A DNA stretch of 64,000 nucleotides from Harenicola maris (GCA_018524345.1 JADQAZ010000004.1:1-64000); one strand, 5' to 3'; positions 43,770 to 53,780 are shown, counted from the stretch's first letter. Notes: generated from the letters alone by a model not told the origin. Program-made: numbers and translations.

Positions 43770-44771
43770 ATGATTCCCACACCCTATCTTTTGTTCCTTG
43801 GCGATGCGCCGGATCAGCTTGCTGCGAAGGTGGCGATTGGTATTCGCGATTGGCGGCCCGAGAATGCCGTTGGGCAGTTCCGGATGGAGGGCTGCGGGGC
43901 GGACCTTGGGATTGTGGACCTTGATCTGGACGAGGCTTGGGCCAATGGCGCGCGCACGCTGGTGATTGGTGTTGCGAACCGCGGCGGCGTGATTTCTGCG
44001 GCTTGGAAAGAGGTTCTGATTGCGGCTCTGCGCCGGGGGTTCGACATTGCCAGCGGGTTGCACAACCTTTTGCGCGATGAGGCCGATCTGGTTGCTGTGG
44101 CGGCGGAGGAGGGGCGCACCCTGCATGATGTGCGTATTCCTTCGGTGCAGTATCCGATTGCCAATGGGGTGAAGCGCAGCGGCAAGCGGTGTTTGGCCGT
44201 GGGCACCGATTGTTCGGTGGGCAAGATGTATACGGCATTGGCCATGGATGCGGTGATGCGCGAGCGCGGGATGAAGAGCACTTTCCGCGCCACGGGGCAG
44301 ACGGGGATTTTGGTCACCGGCGGGGGTGTGCCCCTTGATGCGGTGATTGCGGATTTCATGGCGGGTGCTGTGGAGTGGCTGACCCCTGACAATGATGCGG
44401 ATCACTGGGACCTGATCGAGGGGCAGGGGAGCCTATTCCATGCCTCTTATTCCGGTGTGACCATGGCTTTGGTTCATGGCGGGCAGGCGGATGCCTTGAT
44501 CCTGTGTCACGAGCCGACGCGGACCCATATGCGGGGCCTGCCGGGTTATGACCTGCCGACATTGGAGGACCTGCGCGACACGGCGCTGCATCTGGCGCGG
44601 CGGGTGAACCCCGATGTGCAGGTGGTGGGGATTTCGATCAACACCCAGCATCTGGATGATCAGGCCGCCGCCGATTACATGGCCGAGGTGGAGAGCCGTA
44701 TGGGCCTTCCGACGGTGGATCCGTTCCGCAATGATGCGGGTCGTTTGGTAGATGCTTTGGCGGCCCTGTGA
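43770..44771 (+). CDS. dgcN: DUF1611 family protein, D-glutamate N-acetyltransferase DgcN-type
   Basis: A 333-residue DUF1611 protein. A P-loop-like GTDCSVGKMYTALAMDAV lies at about 149-166, and QTGILVTGGGVPLDAVIADF and VIEGQGSLFHAS-like (here DLIEGQGSLFHAS) segments are typical. In characterised dgcN-dgcA pairs the protein acetylates D-glutamate before racemisation. The neighbours (an enolase-type racemase and a D-amino-acid transaminase) fit this. Its TGA overlaps the dgcA ATG (TGATG), indicating coupling. Confidence 0.8.
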   Translation: MIPTPYLLFLGDAPDQLAAKVAIGIRDWRPENAVGQFRMEGCGADLGIVDLDLDEAWANGARTLVIGVANRGGVISAAWKEVLIAALRRGFDIASGLHNLLRDEADLVAVAAEEGRTLHDVRIPSVQYPIANGVKRSGKRCLAVGTDCSVGKMYTALAMDAVMRERGMKSTFRATGQTGILVTGGGVPLDAVIADFMAGAVEWLTPDNDADHWDLIEGQGSLFHASYSGVTMALVHGGQADALILCHEPTRTHMRGLPGYDLPTLEDLRDTALHLARRVNPDVQVVGISINTQHLDDQAAADYMAEVESRMGLPTVDPFRNDAGRLVDALAAL

Positions 44772-45739
44772 TGCGGGTCTCTGTTACGGCGGATGTGTTC
44801 AAGCTCGCGCAGGTGTTCACCATCTCGCGCGGGTCGCGCAGCGAGGCGAAGGTTTTGACCGTTCGGGTCGAGGATGGCGCGCATCGGGGCTGGGGCGAAT
44901 GTGTGCCCTATGCCCGTTACGGCGAGACCATGGAGAGCGTTGCGGCGCAGGTTGAGGGGCTTGATCTGGCGGGTTTGACCCGCGGGAGCCTTTTGGAGCG
45001 TTTGCCCGCTGGGGCGGCGCGCAATGCGGTGGACTGTGCCCTTTGGGATATGGAGGCGAAAGCCGCTGGCAAACGGGTTTGGGAATTGGCGGGCCTGCCC
45101 GCGCCGAAGCCGGAGGTGACGGCCTATACGCTCTCGCTCGATACGCCCGAGGCGATGGAAGCGCAGGCGGCGAAGAACGCGTTTCGGCCCTTGCTCAAGA
45201 TCAAGCTGGGCACGCCGGATGATATGGCGCGGCTGGAGGCGGTGCGGCGCGGGGCGCCTGTATCGACCATCATCGTGGATGCGAATGAGGGTTGGAGCGC
45301 CGATGTCTATGCCGATTTGGCGCCGCATCTGGTGCGTTTGGGTGTGGCCTTGGTTGAGCAGCCTCTGCCTGCGGGGGAGGACGAGGCCCTGATCGGGATG
45401 GAGCGTCCTGTGCCTGTCTGCGCCGACGAGAGTTGTCATGACAGCGCGACATTGGCTGGCCTGAAGGGCAAGTATGATGTGGTGAACATCAAGCTGGACA
45501 AGACCGGGGGCCTGACCGAGGCGCTGCGCCTGAAGGCCGCCGCGCTGGCCGAGGGATATGGCGTGATGGTGGGCTGTATGGTGGGGTCTTCGCTGGCTAT
45601 GGCGCCTGCGACCCTGATCGCGCAGGGCGTGGGGTATACAGACCTTGACGGGCCGCTTCTGTTGGCCGAAGACCGGGACCAAGCATTGGTATTTGATGCG
45701 GCCGGGGTGCATCCGCCTGAGGCCGCCCTTTGGGGATAA
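44771..45739 (+). CDS. dgcA: Enolase-superfamily N-acetyl-D-glutamate racemase DgcA / dipeptide epimerase
   Basis: A 322-residue muconate-lactonising-type enolase-superfamily enzyme. The KxK motif LKIKLG holds one catalytic lysine; metal ligands appear in IVDANEGW, LVEQPLP and CADESCH, and the second lysine in NIKLDKTGG. Sequence alone could be read as L-Ala-D/L-Glu epimerase, but linkage to a DUF1611 gene points to N-acetyl-D-glutamate racemase. A GTG one codon upstream is also possible as start. Confidence 0.8.
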   Translation: MRVSVTADVFKLAQVFTISRGSRSEAKVLTVRVEDGAHRGWGECVPYARYGETMESVAAQVEGLDLAGLTRGSLLERLPAGAARNAVDCALWDMEAKAAGKRVWELAGLPAPKPEVTAYTLSLDTPEAMEAQAAKNAFRPLLKIKLGTPDDMARLEAVRRGAPVSTIIVDANEGWSADVYADLAPHLVRLGVALVEQPLPAGEDEALIGMERPVPVCADESCHDSATLAGLKGKYDVVNIKLDKTGGLTEALRLKAAALAEGYGVMVGCMVGSSLAMAPATLIAQGVGYTDLDGPLLLAEDRDQALVFDAAGVHPPEAALWG

Positions 45740-45745
45740 GGTGAT

Positions 45746-46417
45746 ATGGGGCTTTCGGTTTGCGTGGGGGCATTGGTTGATGCCCTTGAGTATGACGAGG
45801 AAGGCGCGGAATTTCTGCGCCGTGATTTCGCCCTGATCGCCGAGGAGATGGCCTATATGGGTCTGACGCCCCATGCGGAGCCGGAGTTTTGCGAGGTTTG
45901 GTCCGCCGATGCCATGGGCTATGGCGGGCTGCATGCGCTTTGCGAGGTTCTGGGATATGCGCAGGCGGGGCAGGAGGTGCCGCGCGACAAGCTGCTTGAT
46001 GGGCGCGAGACGCCAATGGCCGATGCGGTGATGGCGGAGATCTGGAACCTGATGGAGGCGGGCGGCGGCGAGGCTGTGCCCTTTGCCCATCTGCTGCTGC
46101 ATTCCGACAGCGAGGGGTTTTACCTGCCGCAGGATTTCGACCCGCCGTTCTTTCCCGTGGACCCCGAGGGGGGCGAGCGCGAGATTTCCGTTGGCTCCGC
46201 CGCGCGTTTGGCGATGGAGGTTGCCGCGCTGGGCGGCCTGCTGGAGATCCCCGACGAGATGACCGTGGAATCCGAGGCCCTGATGGAGGCGCTTGCGGCG
46301 CCGCGGGCCGATGGCTCCCTGTGGCAGGCCCAGCCGATTGCCGCCCATACCTGTGTTCTTTTGCGCGATGCCTGTGCCCTGTCGATGGAAACCGGCGCCG
46401 CGATCACCTTTCAATAA
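45746..46417 (+). CDS. Conserved hypothetical protein in the D-glutamate operon
   Basis: A 223-residue acidic soluble protein starting MGLSVCVGALVDALEYDEEG. No signal peptide, membrane segment or known domain is seen. It has a PFAHLLLHSDSEGFYLPQDF segment and an ETPMADAVMAE helix. It is six bases after dgcA and 21 bases before the D-amino-acid transaminase gene, so it is co-transcribed with them. A link to D-glutamate use is suggested only by position. Confidence 0.6.
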   Translation: MGLSVCVGALVDALEYDEEGAEFLRRDFALIAEEMAYMGLTPHAEPEFCEVWSADAMGYGGLHALCEVLGYAQAGQEVPRDKLLDGRETPMADAVMAEIWNLMEAGGGEAVPFAHLLLHSDSEGFYLPQDFDPPFFPVDPEGGEREISVGSAARLAMEVAALGGLLEIPDEMTVESEALMEALAAPRADGSLWQAQPIAAHTCVLLRDACALSMETGAAITFQ

Positions 46418-46438
46418 GCCCCAAACCGGAGAAGACCC

Positions 46439-47293
46439 ATGAGTCGCACTGTATACCTGAACGGAGAATACCTGCCTGAAGAAGAGGCGAAGGTTTCGGT
46501 CTTTGACCGCGGGTTTCTGTTTGCCGACGGGGTTTATGAGGTCACCACCGTCTTGGACGGCAAGCTGATTGATTTTGACGGTCATGCCATGCGTCTGTCG
46601 CGGTCCTTGAACGAGTTGGAGATGAAGAACCCGATCTCCAAGGAGGACCTTTTGGAGGTGCACCGCGAGTTGGTGGCGCGCAACGGGATCGAGGACGGGC
46701 TGATTTACCTGCAGGTGACGCGCGGTGCGGCGGATCGGGATTTCGCCTATCCCAAGGATGCGGAGCCGACGATTGTTTTGTTCACCCAGGCCAAGCCGGG
46801 CCTGTCGACCAGCCCGCAGGCCGAGGTGGGGATCAAGGTGATCGGGATCGAGGATCAGCGTTGGGGTCGCCGCGATATCAAGACGGTGCAGCTGCTTTAT
46901 CCTTCCATGGGCAAGATGATGGCCAAGGCGGCGGGCTGTGATGATGCCTGGTTGGTTGAGGACGGGTTCGTCACCGAGGGCACCAGCAACAACGCCTATA
47001 TCGTCAAGGACGGGGTGTTGATCACGCGGCATTTGGGGCACGAGATCCTGCACGGGATCACCCGCGCCGCTGTTTTGCGCTTTGCCCGTGAGGCGCAGAT
47101 GAAGGTGGAGGAGCGGCCCTTTACCCTTAAGGAGGCGCAGGGGGCCGATGAGGCCTTTATCACCAGTGCCTCGACCTTTGTGATGCCGGTGGTGGAGATC
47201 GACGGTGCGGCGATTGGCACGGGCAAGCCCGGGGCTGTGGCGGCGCGGTTGCGTGAGATCTACCTTGAGGAAAGCCGCAAGGCGGCGGTTTAG
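46439..47293 (+). CDS. dat: D-amino-acid transaminase
   Basis: A 284-residue fold-type IV PLP enzyme. RGFLFADGVYEVTTVLDG (24-41) is the D-AAT signature, the PLP lysine is Lys148 in RRDIKT, and EGTSNNAYIV binds the cofactor phosphate side. It exchanges the amino group between D-amino acids and 2-oxoacids, commonly D-alanine and D-glutamate. GGAG precedes the ATG. It closes the dgcN-dgcA-unknown-dat run, and two long hairpins follow. Confidence 0.88.
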   Translation: MSRTVYLNGEYLPEEEAKVSVFDRGFLFADGVYEVTTVLDGKLIDFDGHAMRLSRSLNELEMKNPISKEDLLEVHRELVARNGIEDGLIYLQVTRGAADRDFAYPKDAEPTIVLFTQAKPGLSTSPQAEVGIKVIGIEDQRWGRRDIKTVQLLYPSMGKMMAKAAGCDDAWLVEDGFVTEGTSNNAYIVKDGVLITRHLGHEILHGITRAAVLRFAREAQMKVEERPFTLKEAQGADEAFITSASTFVMPVVEIDGAAIGTGKPGAVAARLREIYLEESRKAAV

Positions 47294-47296
47294 CGG

Positions 47297-47380
47297 GCGG
47301 GCGCGGCGCCCCCGCAGGGGCGCCGCGCCCGCGCCGGTCTTGCTGTCCCTTTGCGCAGCACTGCGCAGGGGGACAGCAAG
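47297..47380. repeat. Two long perfect hairpins after dat
   Basis: A 16-bp exact stem, GCGGGCGCGGCGCCCC (47297-47312) with 47317-47332, loop CGCA, is followed by a 20-bp stem (47339-47358 with 47361-47380) with two G-T pairs and a two-base loop. Both are far stronger than a typical terminator stem and lack a T run. They probably block transcription or 3' exonucleases between dat and the OmpA-type gene. Confidence 0.7.
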
Positions 47381-47499
47381 AGGCGTTTACGGGGAATTTG
47401 CGCGCGTTAATACCACTGGTTTGCTCTTGCAAAAGTAACCGGCCTGTTCAACTGTCTGGGCCGAACTGCTCGCGCAGTTGAAACCGGAGGGAATGACAG

Positions 47500-50436
47500 G
47501 TGCGAAAGCAACTTGGGGCTGCTGTTGGGATTGTTGGTGTGGGTTTGCTGGGGCTCTATGCCAGCGGCAATCCGGCCAAGCGGATTGAAGCGGAAATTGA
47601 TGCGGCGGCTGGCGCTGTTCAGGGCACGTCTGTGCATGGGCTGAAGGCCGATGTGAGCGGGCGGGATATCGCCCTGACGGGGATTGCCGACACCGAGGCG
47701 GAGCGCGATGCGATGCTGGCGGCGTTGAATGATGTGCCCGGGCGGCGGGTTGTGCGCGATATGACCACGGTTTTGCCTGTGGCCGCGCCCTTTGCCATGA
47801 CGGTGGAGAAGACCGGCGACGGGATGGTGACATCGGGCCATGTGCCGACGGAGGCCCTGCGCCGTGCGCTGTCTGGCCCCTTGGGCGAGGCGGGTGTTGG
47901 TGCGCTGACGCTGTCCTCGGGTGCGCCCGAGGGTTGGGCCGAGGCGGCGGGCGCCGGGGTTGAGACTCTGACCCCCCTGATCAACGGTAAATTGGAAATG
48001 AGTGACGGGCGTGTTGCCCTGAGTGGCCTTGCCCTGTCGCCGGTGGAGGCCGCCATGGCCGAGGCCCCGTTGGAGGGCCTGCCCGAGGGGTTCGAGGCGC
48101 TGGTGGACCTGACGCTTTTGGATGATGGCAAGCCCTTTGCTTTGGACGTGAGCAGCACGGATGGTGCCGCGGTTTGGAATGGCGGCAAGCTGCCTGCTGT
48201 GATGCCCGCCGAGGCCCTTGGCGCGGCCTTTGGCAGCCCTGTTGAGGGCGAGCCGGAGATTGCCAAGATTGGCGAGGATGAATTGCACTGGCCGTTGGCG
48301 GCCTCGCAGAGCCTGAAGGCTCTGGCGGCGTTGAAATCCGGCCAGTTGCGGATTGAGGATAAGGCCGTGGCCCTGACCGGCCTTGCGGCCGATCCCGCCA
48401 CGGCGGAGGCTGTGGAAACCGCCATGCGTGAGTTGCCCGAGGGGTTCCGCGCCGAGGTGGCATTGGAGGTTGAGGATGACGGCAAGCCCTTTGGCCTGAT
48501 GTTGACCTCAAAGGCCGGGGTTTTCACCGGCGCGGGCAAATTGCCTGCGGTTCTGAGCCGCGAGACTTTGGTGGGCCTGACCGGTGCGCCGATCGAGGGC
48601 GAGATCACCGATGCGCGCATCGGCCATGACGAGGAAGATTTCGGCACCGCCGTTGCGGCGGGTGTTGCCGCGCTCAAGACGCTGGAGTCCGGGAGCCTTG
48701 ATCTGTCCGAGGATCGCGCTGTGTTGAGCGGCTTTGCCGCCAATCCCGATGCGGCTGCGGCGGCAGAGGAGGCCCTGTCCGACCTGCCGCAGGCCTTTGA
48801 GGCTGTGGTCGAGATCGAGTTGATTGATGATGGCGAGCCTATGGACCTGACCGTTCTGAAGGACCCTTCGGGTCTGACGGCGACGGGGAAGGTGCCTGCC
48901 GCGCTGGACGGGTTTGCCTATGGCGAGGATGTGGCCACCGATGAGCTGACTGTGGCGAAGATTGGTGCAGATAACGCGGGTTTTGTTGCCCGCACGCCCG
49001 CTGGCCTGAATGCCCTGCGCGAGATGGAAGCGGGTGTTCTGCATGTGACCGATGAGGGTGTGAGCCTCTCCGGTGCGGTGCTGAACCCCGAGGCCGAGGC
49101 GCGGGTGCGGCAGGCTCTGGCCGGGTTGGAGGGCGATGCCCCTGTGATCGAGCTGGACGTGTTGGACGATGGCACGCCGATGTCTGTGGTTGTGACCAAG
49201 GCCGATGGCGCGATGAGCGCTGCGGGCAAGGTGCCTGCCGCGATGGAAGGCTTTGCCTATGGCGAGGGTGTGGACAGTGCTGCCGTGACTGTGGCGCGGA
49301 TTGGCGCCGAGGATACGCAGGTTGCCGCCCTGACGCAGGTGGGGCTGGAGGCTTTGGCGCAGCTCAATACCGGTGTGGCCACCGTGCGGGACGGCACCCT
49401 GACCGTCACTGGCGAGGCCAATACCCAAGCCGAGAGCGATGCGGTTGCGGCGGCTTTGGCCGCGGTCGAGGGCAGCACCTTTGATCTGGCGGTTCTGGAT
49501 GATGGCGCGCCGGTTGCCTTTGAGGTGGCCTATGCCGCGGAGAGCGGCATGGCTGTTTCCGGCAAGCTGCCCATGGGCGTGGCGCCGGGTGATTTCGCGG
49601 CGGCGAGCGGGCTGGAGGCGGCCTCTGGCACGCCTGCGGTTTCGGGGCTGAGCGATGCGGGCGGGCAGGGGGCATTGGATGCCCTTGGCGCCGCCGCGCC
49701 TTGGCTGCCGGTGACCGAGAGTTTGCGCGTGGTTCAGGCGGCCGAGGGCGCGCCGGAGGTGACCATGGTTCTGTCGCCCGGTGCCGATGCGGAGCTGGTG
49801 CAGGCCGCCATGGCCGAGGCCCTTGGCAATAGCGCCAGCGTGAGTGTGAGCGCCGCCGAGCCGGCCGCAGAAGGCGCGGAGCGCGTGAATGCGGCCACTG
49901 GCGAGGCGCAGGTTGCCCTTGGCGGGGCTTGGTTGCCGGTTGTCGGTTTTGATCCCTCTGCGCAGGTCTGTCAGGAGCAGTCGGAATTGGCGCTGAGCGA
50001 GAGTTCGTTGAACTTTCTGTCCGGCTCCGCCCGTCTGGACGGGCAGGCCATTCGCGCCATCAACCGCCTGACGGCGATTGCGCGCCAGTGTTTCACCCTT
50101 GATGACCTTGCCCTCGAGATTGGCGGGCATACGGACAATCAGGGCGACGAGGCCAGCAACTATGCCCTGTCGCAGCAGCGTGCGGAGGCCGTGGTTGCGG
50201 CCCTGACCGCGCGCGGTGTGGGCGGGGCGCGCATTACGGCGCAGGGCTTTGGCCCCAGCCAGCCCGTGGCCGATAATGCCACAGCAGAGGGCCGTGCCGC
50301 CAACCGGCGCACAACGATCGCGTGGTCTGTCATCGGGGAACCCCCCGAGGGCGCGGCCACAGAGGAGACCACAGGCGAGGAAAATGATGGCGCAGCCATT
50401 GAAGATGACGCCGCCACCGAAACAGCCGAGGAATAG
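47500..50436 (+). CDS. Large OmpA-family protein with BON-like tandem repeats
   Basis: A 978-residue protein. A short hydrophobic N-terminal segment (LGAAVGIVGVGLLGLYASG, 5-23) precedes about six repeats of roughly 115 residues. Each carries a D-D-G-x-P then GKLPA or GKVPA pattern, resembling BON domains. The OmpA C-terminal domain lies at about 826-945 with the peptidoglycan-binding GGHTDNQGDEASNYALSQQR and GRAANRRTTIAW. It likely bridges membrane and cell wall. It uses GTG with GGAGG nine bases upstream, and its stop is five bases before the next gene, a probable partner. Confidence 0.8.
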   Translation: MRKQLGAAVGIVGVGLLGLYASGNPAKRIEAEIDAAAGAVQGTSVHGLKADVSGRDIALTGIADTEAERDAMLAALNDVPGRRVVRDMTTVLPVAAPFAMTVEKTGDGMVTSGHVPTEALRRALSGPLGEAGVGALTLSSGAPEGWAEAAGAGVETLTPLINGKLEMSDGRVALSGLALSPVEAAMAEAPLEGLPEGFEALVDLTLLDDGKPFALDVSSTDGAAVWNGGKLPAVMPAEALGAAFGSPVEGEPEIAKIGEDELHWPLAASQSLKALAALKSGQLRIEDKAVALTGLAADPATAEAVETAMRELPEGFRAEVALEVEDDGKPFGLMLTSKAGVFTGAGKLPAVLSRETLVGLTGAPIEGEITDARIGHDEEDFGTAVAAGVAALKTLESGSLDLSEDRAVLSGFAANPDAAAAAEEALSDLPQAFEAVVEIELIDDGEPMDLTVLKDPSGLTATGKVPAALDGFAYGEDVATDELTVAKIGADNAGFVARTPAGLNALREMEAGVLHVTDEGVSLSGAVLNPEAEARVRQALAGLEGDAPVIELDVLDDGTPMSVVVTKADGAMSAAGKVPAAMEGFAYGEGVDSAAVTVARIGAEDTQVAALTQVGLEALAQLNTGVATVRDGTLTVTGEANTQAESDAVAAALAAVEGSTFDLAVLDDGAPVAFEVAYAAESGMAVSGKLPMGVAPGDFAAASGLEAASGTPAVSGLSDAGGQGALDALGAAAPWLPVTESLRVVQAAEGAPEVTMVLSPGADAELVQAAMAEALGNSASVSVSAAEPAAEGAERVNAATGEAQVALGGAWLPVVGFDPSAQVCQEQSELALSESSLNFLSGSARLDGQAIRAINRLTAIARQCFTLDDLALEIGGHTDNQGDEASNYALSQQRAEAVVAALTARGVGGARITAQGFGPSQPVADNATAEGRAANRRTTIAWSVIGEPPEGAATEETTGEENDGAAIEDDAATETAEE

Positions 50437-50441
50437 ACGAT

Positions 50442-51137
50442 ATGTTTAAGGAATGGGGCTTTCTACTTACTGAGATCTGGCTGCTTTTGGCGATTGCGGG
50501 CCTGATCGGCCTGTTCGCGGGCTATCTGATCTGGAACCGCGGGTCCGAGGCAGAGGCCGAGGGGGCGGGCAATGCCGATGCGGATGCGCAGATCAAGGCG
50601 CATAAGGCCGAGATGGCCGAGCTGACCACCCGTCTGGACCGCTGCCGCAGCGATGGCCAGAAGAAGGACGCGCGGATCAAGGAGGTCGAGGCAGAGCTGG
50701 ACGAGCTGCGCTCTCAGGCGGCCTTTACCGCGCCGGTGGCGGCCTATAGCGCCGATGACGACGGCGAGCAGAGCGATGGCTCTGTCGGGATCGTGGACGG
50801 GCCGGTTGATTTTGACGGGGACGGCGTGGCCGAGGGCCGCGATGAGGGCTCCAAGCCCGAGACCCTTGACGGGCCGCGCGGCGGGGTGGCCGACGACTTG
50901 AAGATGATCAAGGGCATCGGGCCGAAGATGGAGGCCCTGTGCAACAGCCTCGGCTTTTATCATTTCGACCAGATCGCCGGGTGGACAGCGGACGAGGCCG
51001 CATGGGTTGACGCCAACCTGACCGGTTTCAAAGGACGCGCGACGCGCGACCGCTGGATCGAGCAGGCGCAGGTTCTGGCGAGCGGCGGGGAAACGGAGTT
51101 TTCCAAGCGGGTCGAGGACGGCGGCGTTTACGACTGA
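50442..51137 (+). CDS. Membrane-anchored helix-hairpin-helix protein
   Basis: A 231-residue protein with one N-terminal membrane helix (about 9-28), a coiled coil (about 48-92), an acidic linker with a calcium-site-like DFDGDGVAEGRDEG, and a C-terminal helix-hairpin-helix (DDLKMIKGIGPKMEALCNSL, about 150-169). The last region resembles the COG3743 flap-endonuclease-like 5' DNA nuclease group, but no catalytic residues are evident. It forms an operon with the OmpA-repeat gene, suggesting an envelope scaffold rather than DNA repair. Confidence 0.65.
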   Translation: MFKEWGFLLTEIWLLLAIAGLIGLFAGYLIWNRGSEAEAEGAGNADADAQIKAHKAEMAELTTRLDRCRSDGQKKDARIKEVEAELDELRSQAAFTAPVAAYSADDDGEQSDGSVGIVDGPVDFDGDGVAEGRDEGSKPETLDGPRGGVADDLKMIKGIGPKMEALCNSLGFYHFDQIAGWTADEAAWVDANLTGFKGRATRDRWIEQAQVLASGGETEFSKRVEDGGVYD

Positions 51138-51156
51138 CGTTTCCGTTGGAGCGCCC

Positions 51157-51204
51157 GCGCGAAAAAGGGGGGCAGGCCGCATGGCCTGCCCCCCTTTTTC
51201 GCGC
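51157..51204. terminator. 22-bp perfect stem, probable bidirectional terminator
   Basis: The arms at 51157-51178 and 51183-51204 are exact complements of 22 bases with a GCAT loop. Each arm ends in GAAAAAG or CTTTTTC flanked by GCGC, so a T run appears in both directions. It lies between the HhH gene and the DUF1244 gene, which converge, and could stop transcription from both sides. Confidence 0.75.
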
Positions 51205-51213
51205 CTTGGCGCC

Positions 51214-51261
51214 CCGATCTGCCGCGCGCCGGCCGGAACCGGCCGTTGCGCGGCAGATCGG
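51214..51261. repeat. Second long inverted repeat beside the terminator
   Basis: CCGATCTGCCGCGC (51214-51227) pairs exactly with GCGCGGCAGATCGG (51248-51261). Inside are three-base unpaired bulges (GCC and GTT) and a six-bp inner stem GGCCGG/CCGGCC with an AA loop. The structure is unusually long for an intergenic hairpin and sits between the terminator and the DUF1244 stop. Function unknown. Confidence 0.7.
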
Positions 51262-51282
51262 CCCTGTGCGGGCGGCTACGGC

Positions 51283-51573
51283 CTAGCCGTGGCTGTCTTT
51301 GAAGGCGGCTTTCTGGGCCTCTGTCGCCTCTGTCTGATACAGTTTTTTCCATTCGTCGAAGGGCATGCCGTAGAAGGCCTCCCGGCCTTCTTCTTTGGTC
51401 ATTTCGATGCCGCGTTCATTGGCGGCCTCTTGATACCAGCGGCTGAGGCAATTGCGGCAGAAGGCGGCGAGGTTCATCATGTCGATGTTTTGCACGTCTG
51501 TCCGTTCGGCCAGATGGTCGCGCAGGCGGCGAAAGGCGGCGGCTTCGAGTTCTATTTGTGTTTGGGCGTCCAT
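51283..51573 (-). CDS. DUF1244 family protein
   Basis: A 96-residue protein matching DUF1244: ELEAAAFRRLRDHLAERTDV, NLAAFCRNCLSRWYQEAA with two cysteines, and GREAFYGMPFDEWKKLYQ. The structure of a family member is known to me as a small alpha-helical protein, but no function is established. Start MDAQTQIELE is used; a longer frame would run toward pyk's leader without support. It is divergent from pyk. Confidence 0.88.
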   Translation of the reverse strand: MDAQTQIELEAAAFRRLRDHLAERTDVQNIDMMNLAAFCRNCLSRWYQEAANERGIEMTKEEGREAFYGMPFDEWKKLYQTEATEAQKAAFKDSHG

Positions 51574-51664
51574 TTGTGACACTTCCTTAACAATTGCGAT
51601 CCAATTTGCATCATAGCTGGGCTTTCCGGGGGCAGCCGTCAAGCCGCCCCTTTCCCCTGATGCA

Positions 51665-51678
51665 AGTTACCGCTAACA
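51665..51678. promoter_or_regulatory. LacI-type operator-like palindrome upstream of pyk
   Basis: AGTTACCGCTAACA is a near-perfect palindrome around central CG, 31 bases before the pyk GTG. Its core GTTACCGCTAAC differs at one position from GTTAGCGCTAAC, the CceR/AkgR consensus as I recall it. Its closeness to the start suits repression. The paired sites before pckA are related. Confidence 0.55.
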
Positions 51679-51709
51679 AGGCCGCAACCTTGAATGGAGG
51701 GCTAAGCCT

Positions 51710-53158
<1,449 letters not shown>

Positions 53159-53188
53159 CATCGGGGGGCGATTACATTGAGGTAAGAC

Positions 53189-53419
53189 ATGACCCTGAAC
53201 CCTGATCTGATTTTTGTTATCGGCTGTATTGTCGGGTTGCTGTCTATCCCCTCTTTGATTGGTGCCTTCTCGGAGAGCCGCACACCGCGTGCGGCGGCGA
53301 TTCTTATCATGATCGCCGCCGGTTTGATTGCGGTGGCGATTTTGCAAAAACCGACGGGATATTCGATTGCGACCATCCCCGAGGTCTTTACCCGCGTGTT
53401 TTCCGACATTTTCCGTTAG
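53189..53419 (+). CDS. Small membrane protein of unknown function
   Basis: A 76-residue protein with two hydrophobic segments (about 6-26, LIFVIGCIVGLLSIPSLIGA, and 35-51, AAAILIMIAAGLIAVAI) and a polar C-terminus. It matches no family I recognise. GAGGTAAG precedes the ATG. It is 30 bases after pyk and may be in its transcript. Confidence 0.65.
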   Translation: MTLNPDLIFVIGCIVGLLSIPSLIGAFSESRTPRAAAILIMIAAGLIAVAILQKPTGYSIATIPEVFTRVFSDIFR

Positions 53420-53579
53420 GGCCCTTGTTGCGGCGGGGCGGATTCTGTTCTGCCGCGGCGCGATTCCGGCTTGCCAGAGGGGCCTGCGGGCCTTATACGG
53501 CGGCTTCTGTTACCGCATGGGCGGGCCCGAAGTGGCATGCCTTGTCCATGTTTCACCGCCTCACCGATAGGAGATGTAA

Positions 53580-53780
53580 ATGCCCAAGATGAAGACCAAG
53601 TCGAGCGCCAAGAAGCGCTTTAAAGTCACGGCCAAGGGCCGTGTCGTGGCAGGCCAAGCAGGCAAGCGTCACGGGATGATCAAACGTTCCACTAAATTCA
53701 TCCGGACCGCACGGGGCACAACTGTTCTGTCCAAACCTGATGAAAAAATCGTCAAGGGCTACATGCCCTACGCACGCTAA
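53580..53780 (+). CDS. rpmI: 50S ribosomal protein L35
   Basis: A 66-residue basic protein, [20 protein letters not shown] onwards, with [12 protein letters not shown], the standard L35 pattern. TAGGAGA precedes the ATG. It is followed 12 bases later by rplT in the universal rpmI-rplT order. infC, often upstream, is not here. The 160 bases before it hold no gene I can support. Confidence 0.97.
   Translation: MPKMKTKSSAKKRFKVTAKGRVVAGQAGKRHGMIKRSTKFIRTARGTTVLSKPDEKIVKGYMPYAR

Noticed and set aside
44675-47053. A 792-codon minus-strand open frame opposite dgcA, the unknown gene and dat
   Set aside because: Runs antisense through several clear genes and shows no family motif; a composition artefact.
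48508-50130. A 540-codon minus-strand frame opposite the OmpA-repeat gene
   Set aside because: Repeats in the real gene give a repetitive antisense translation; no start signal or domain.
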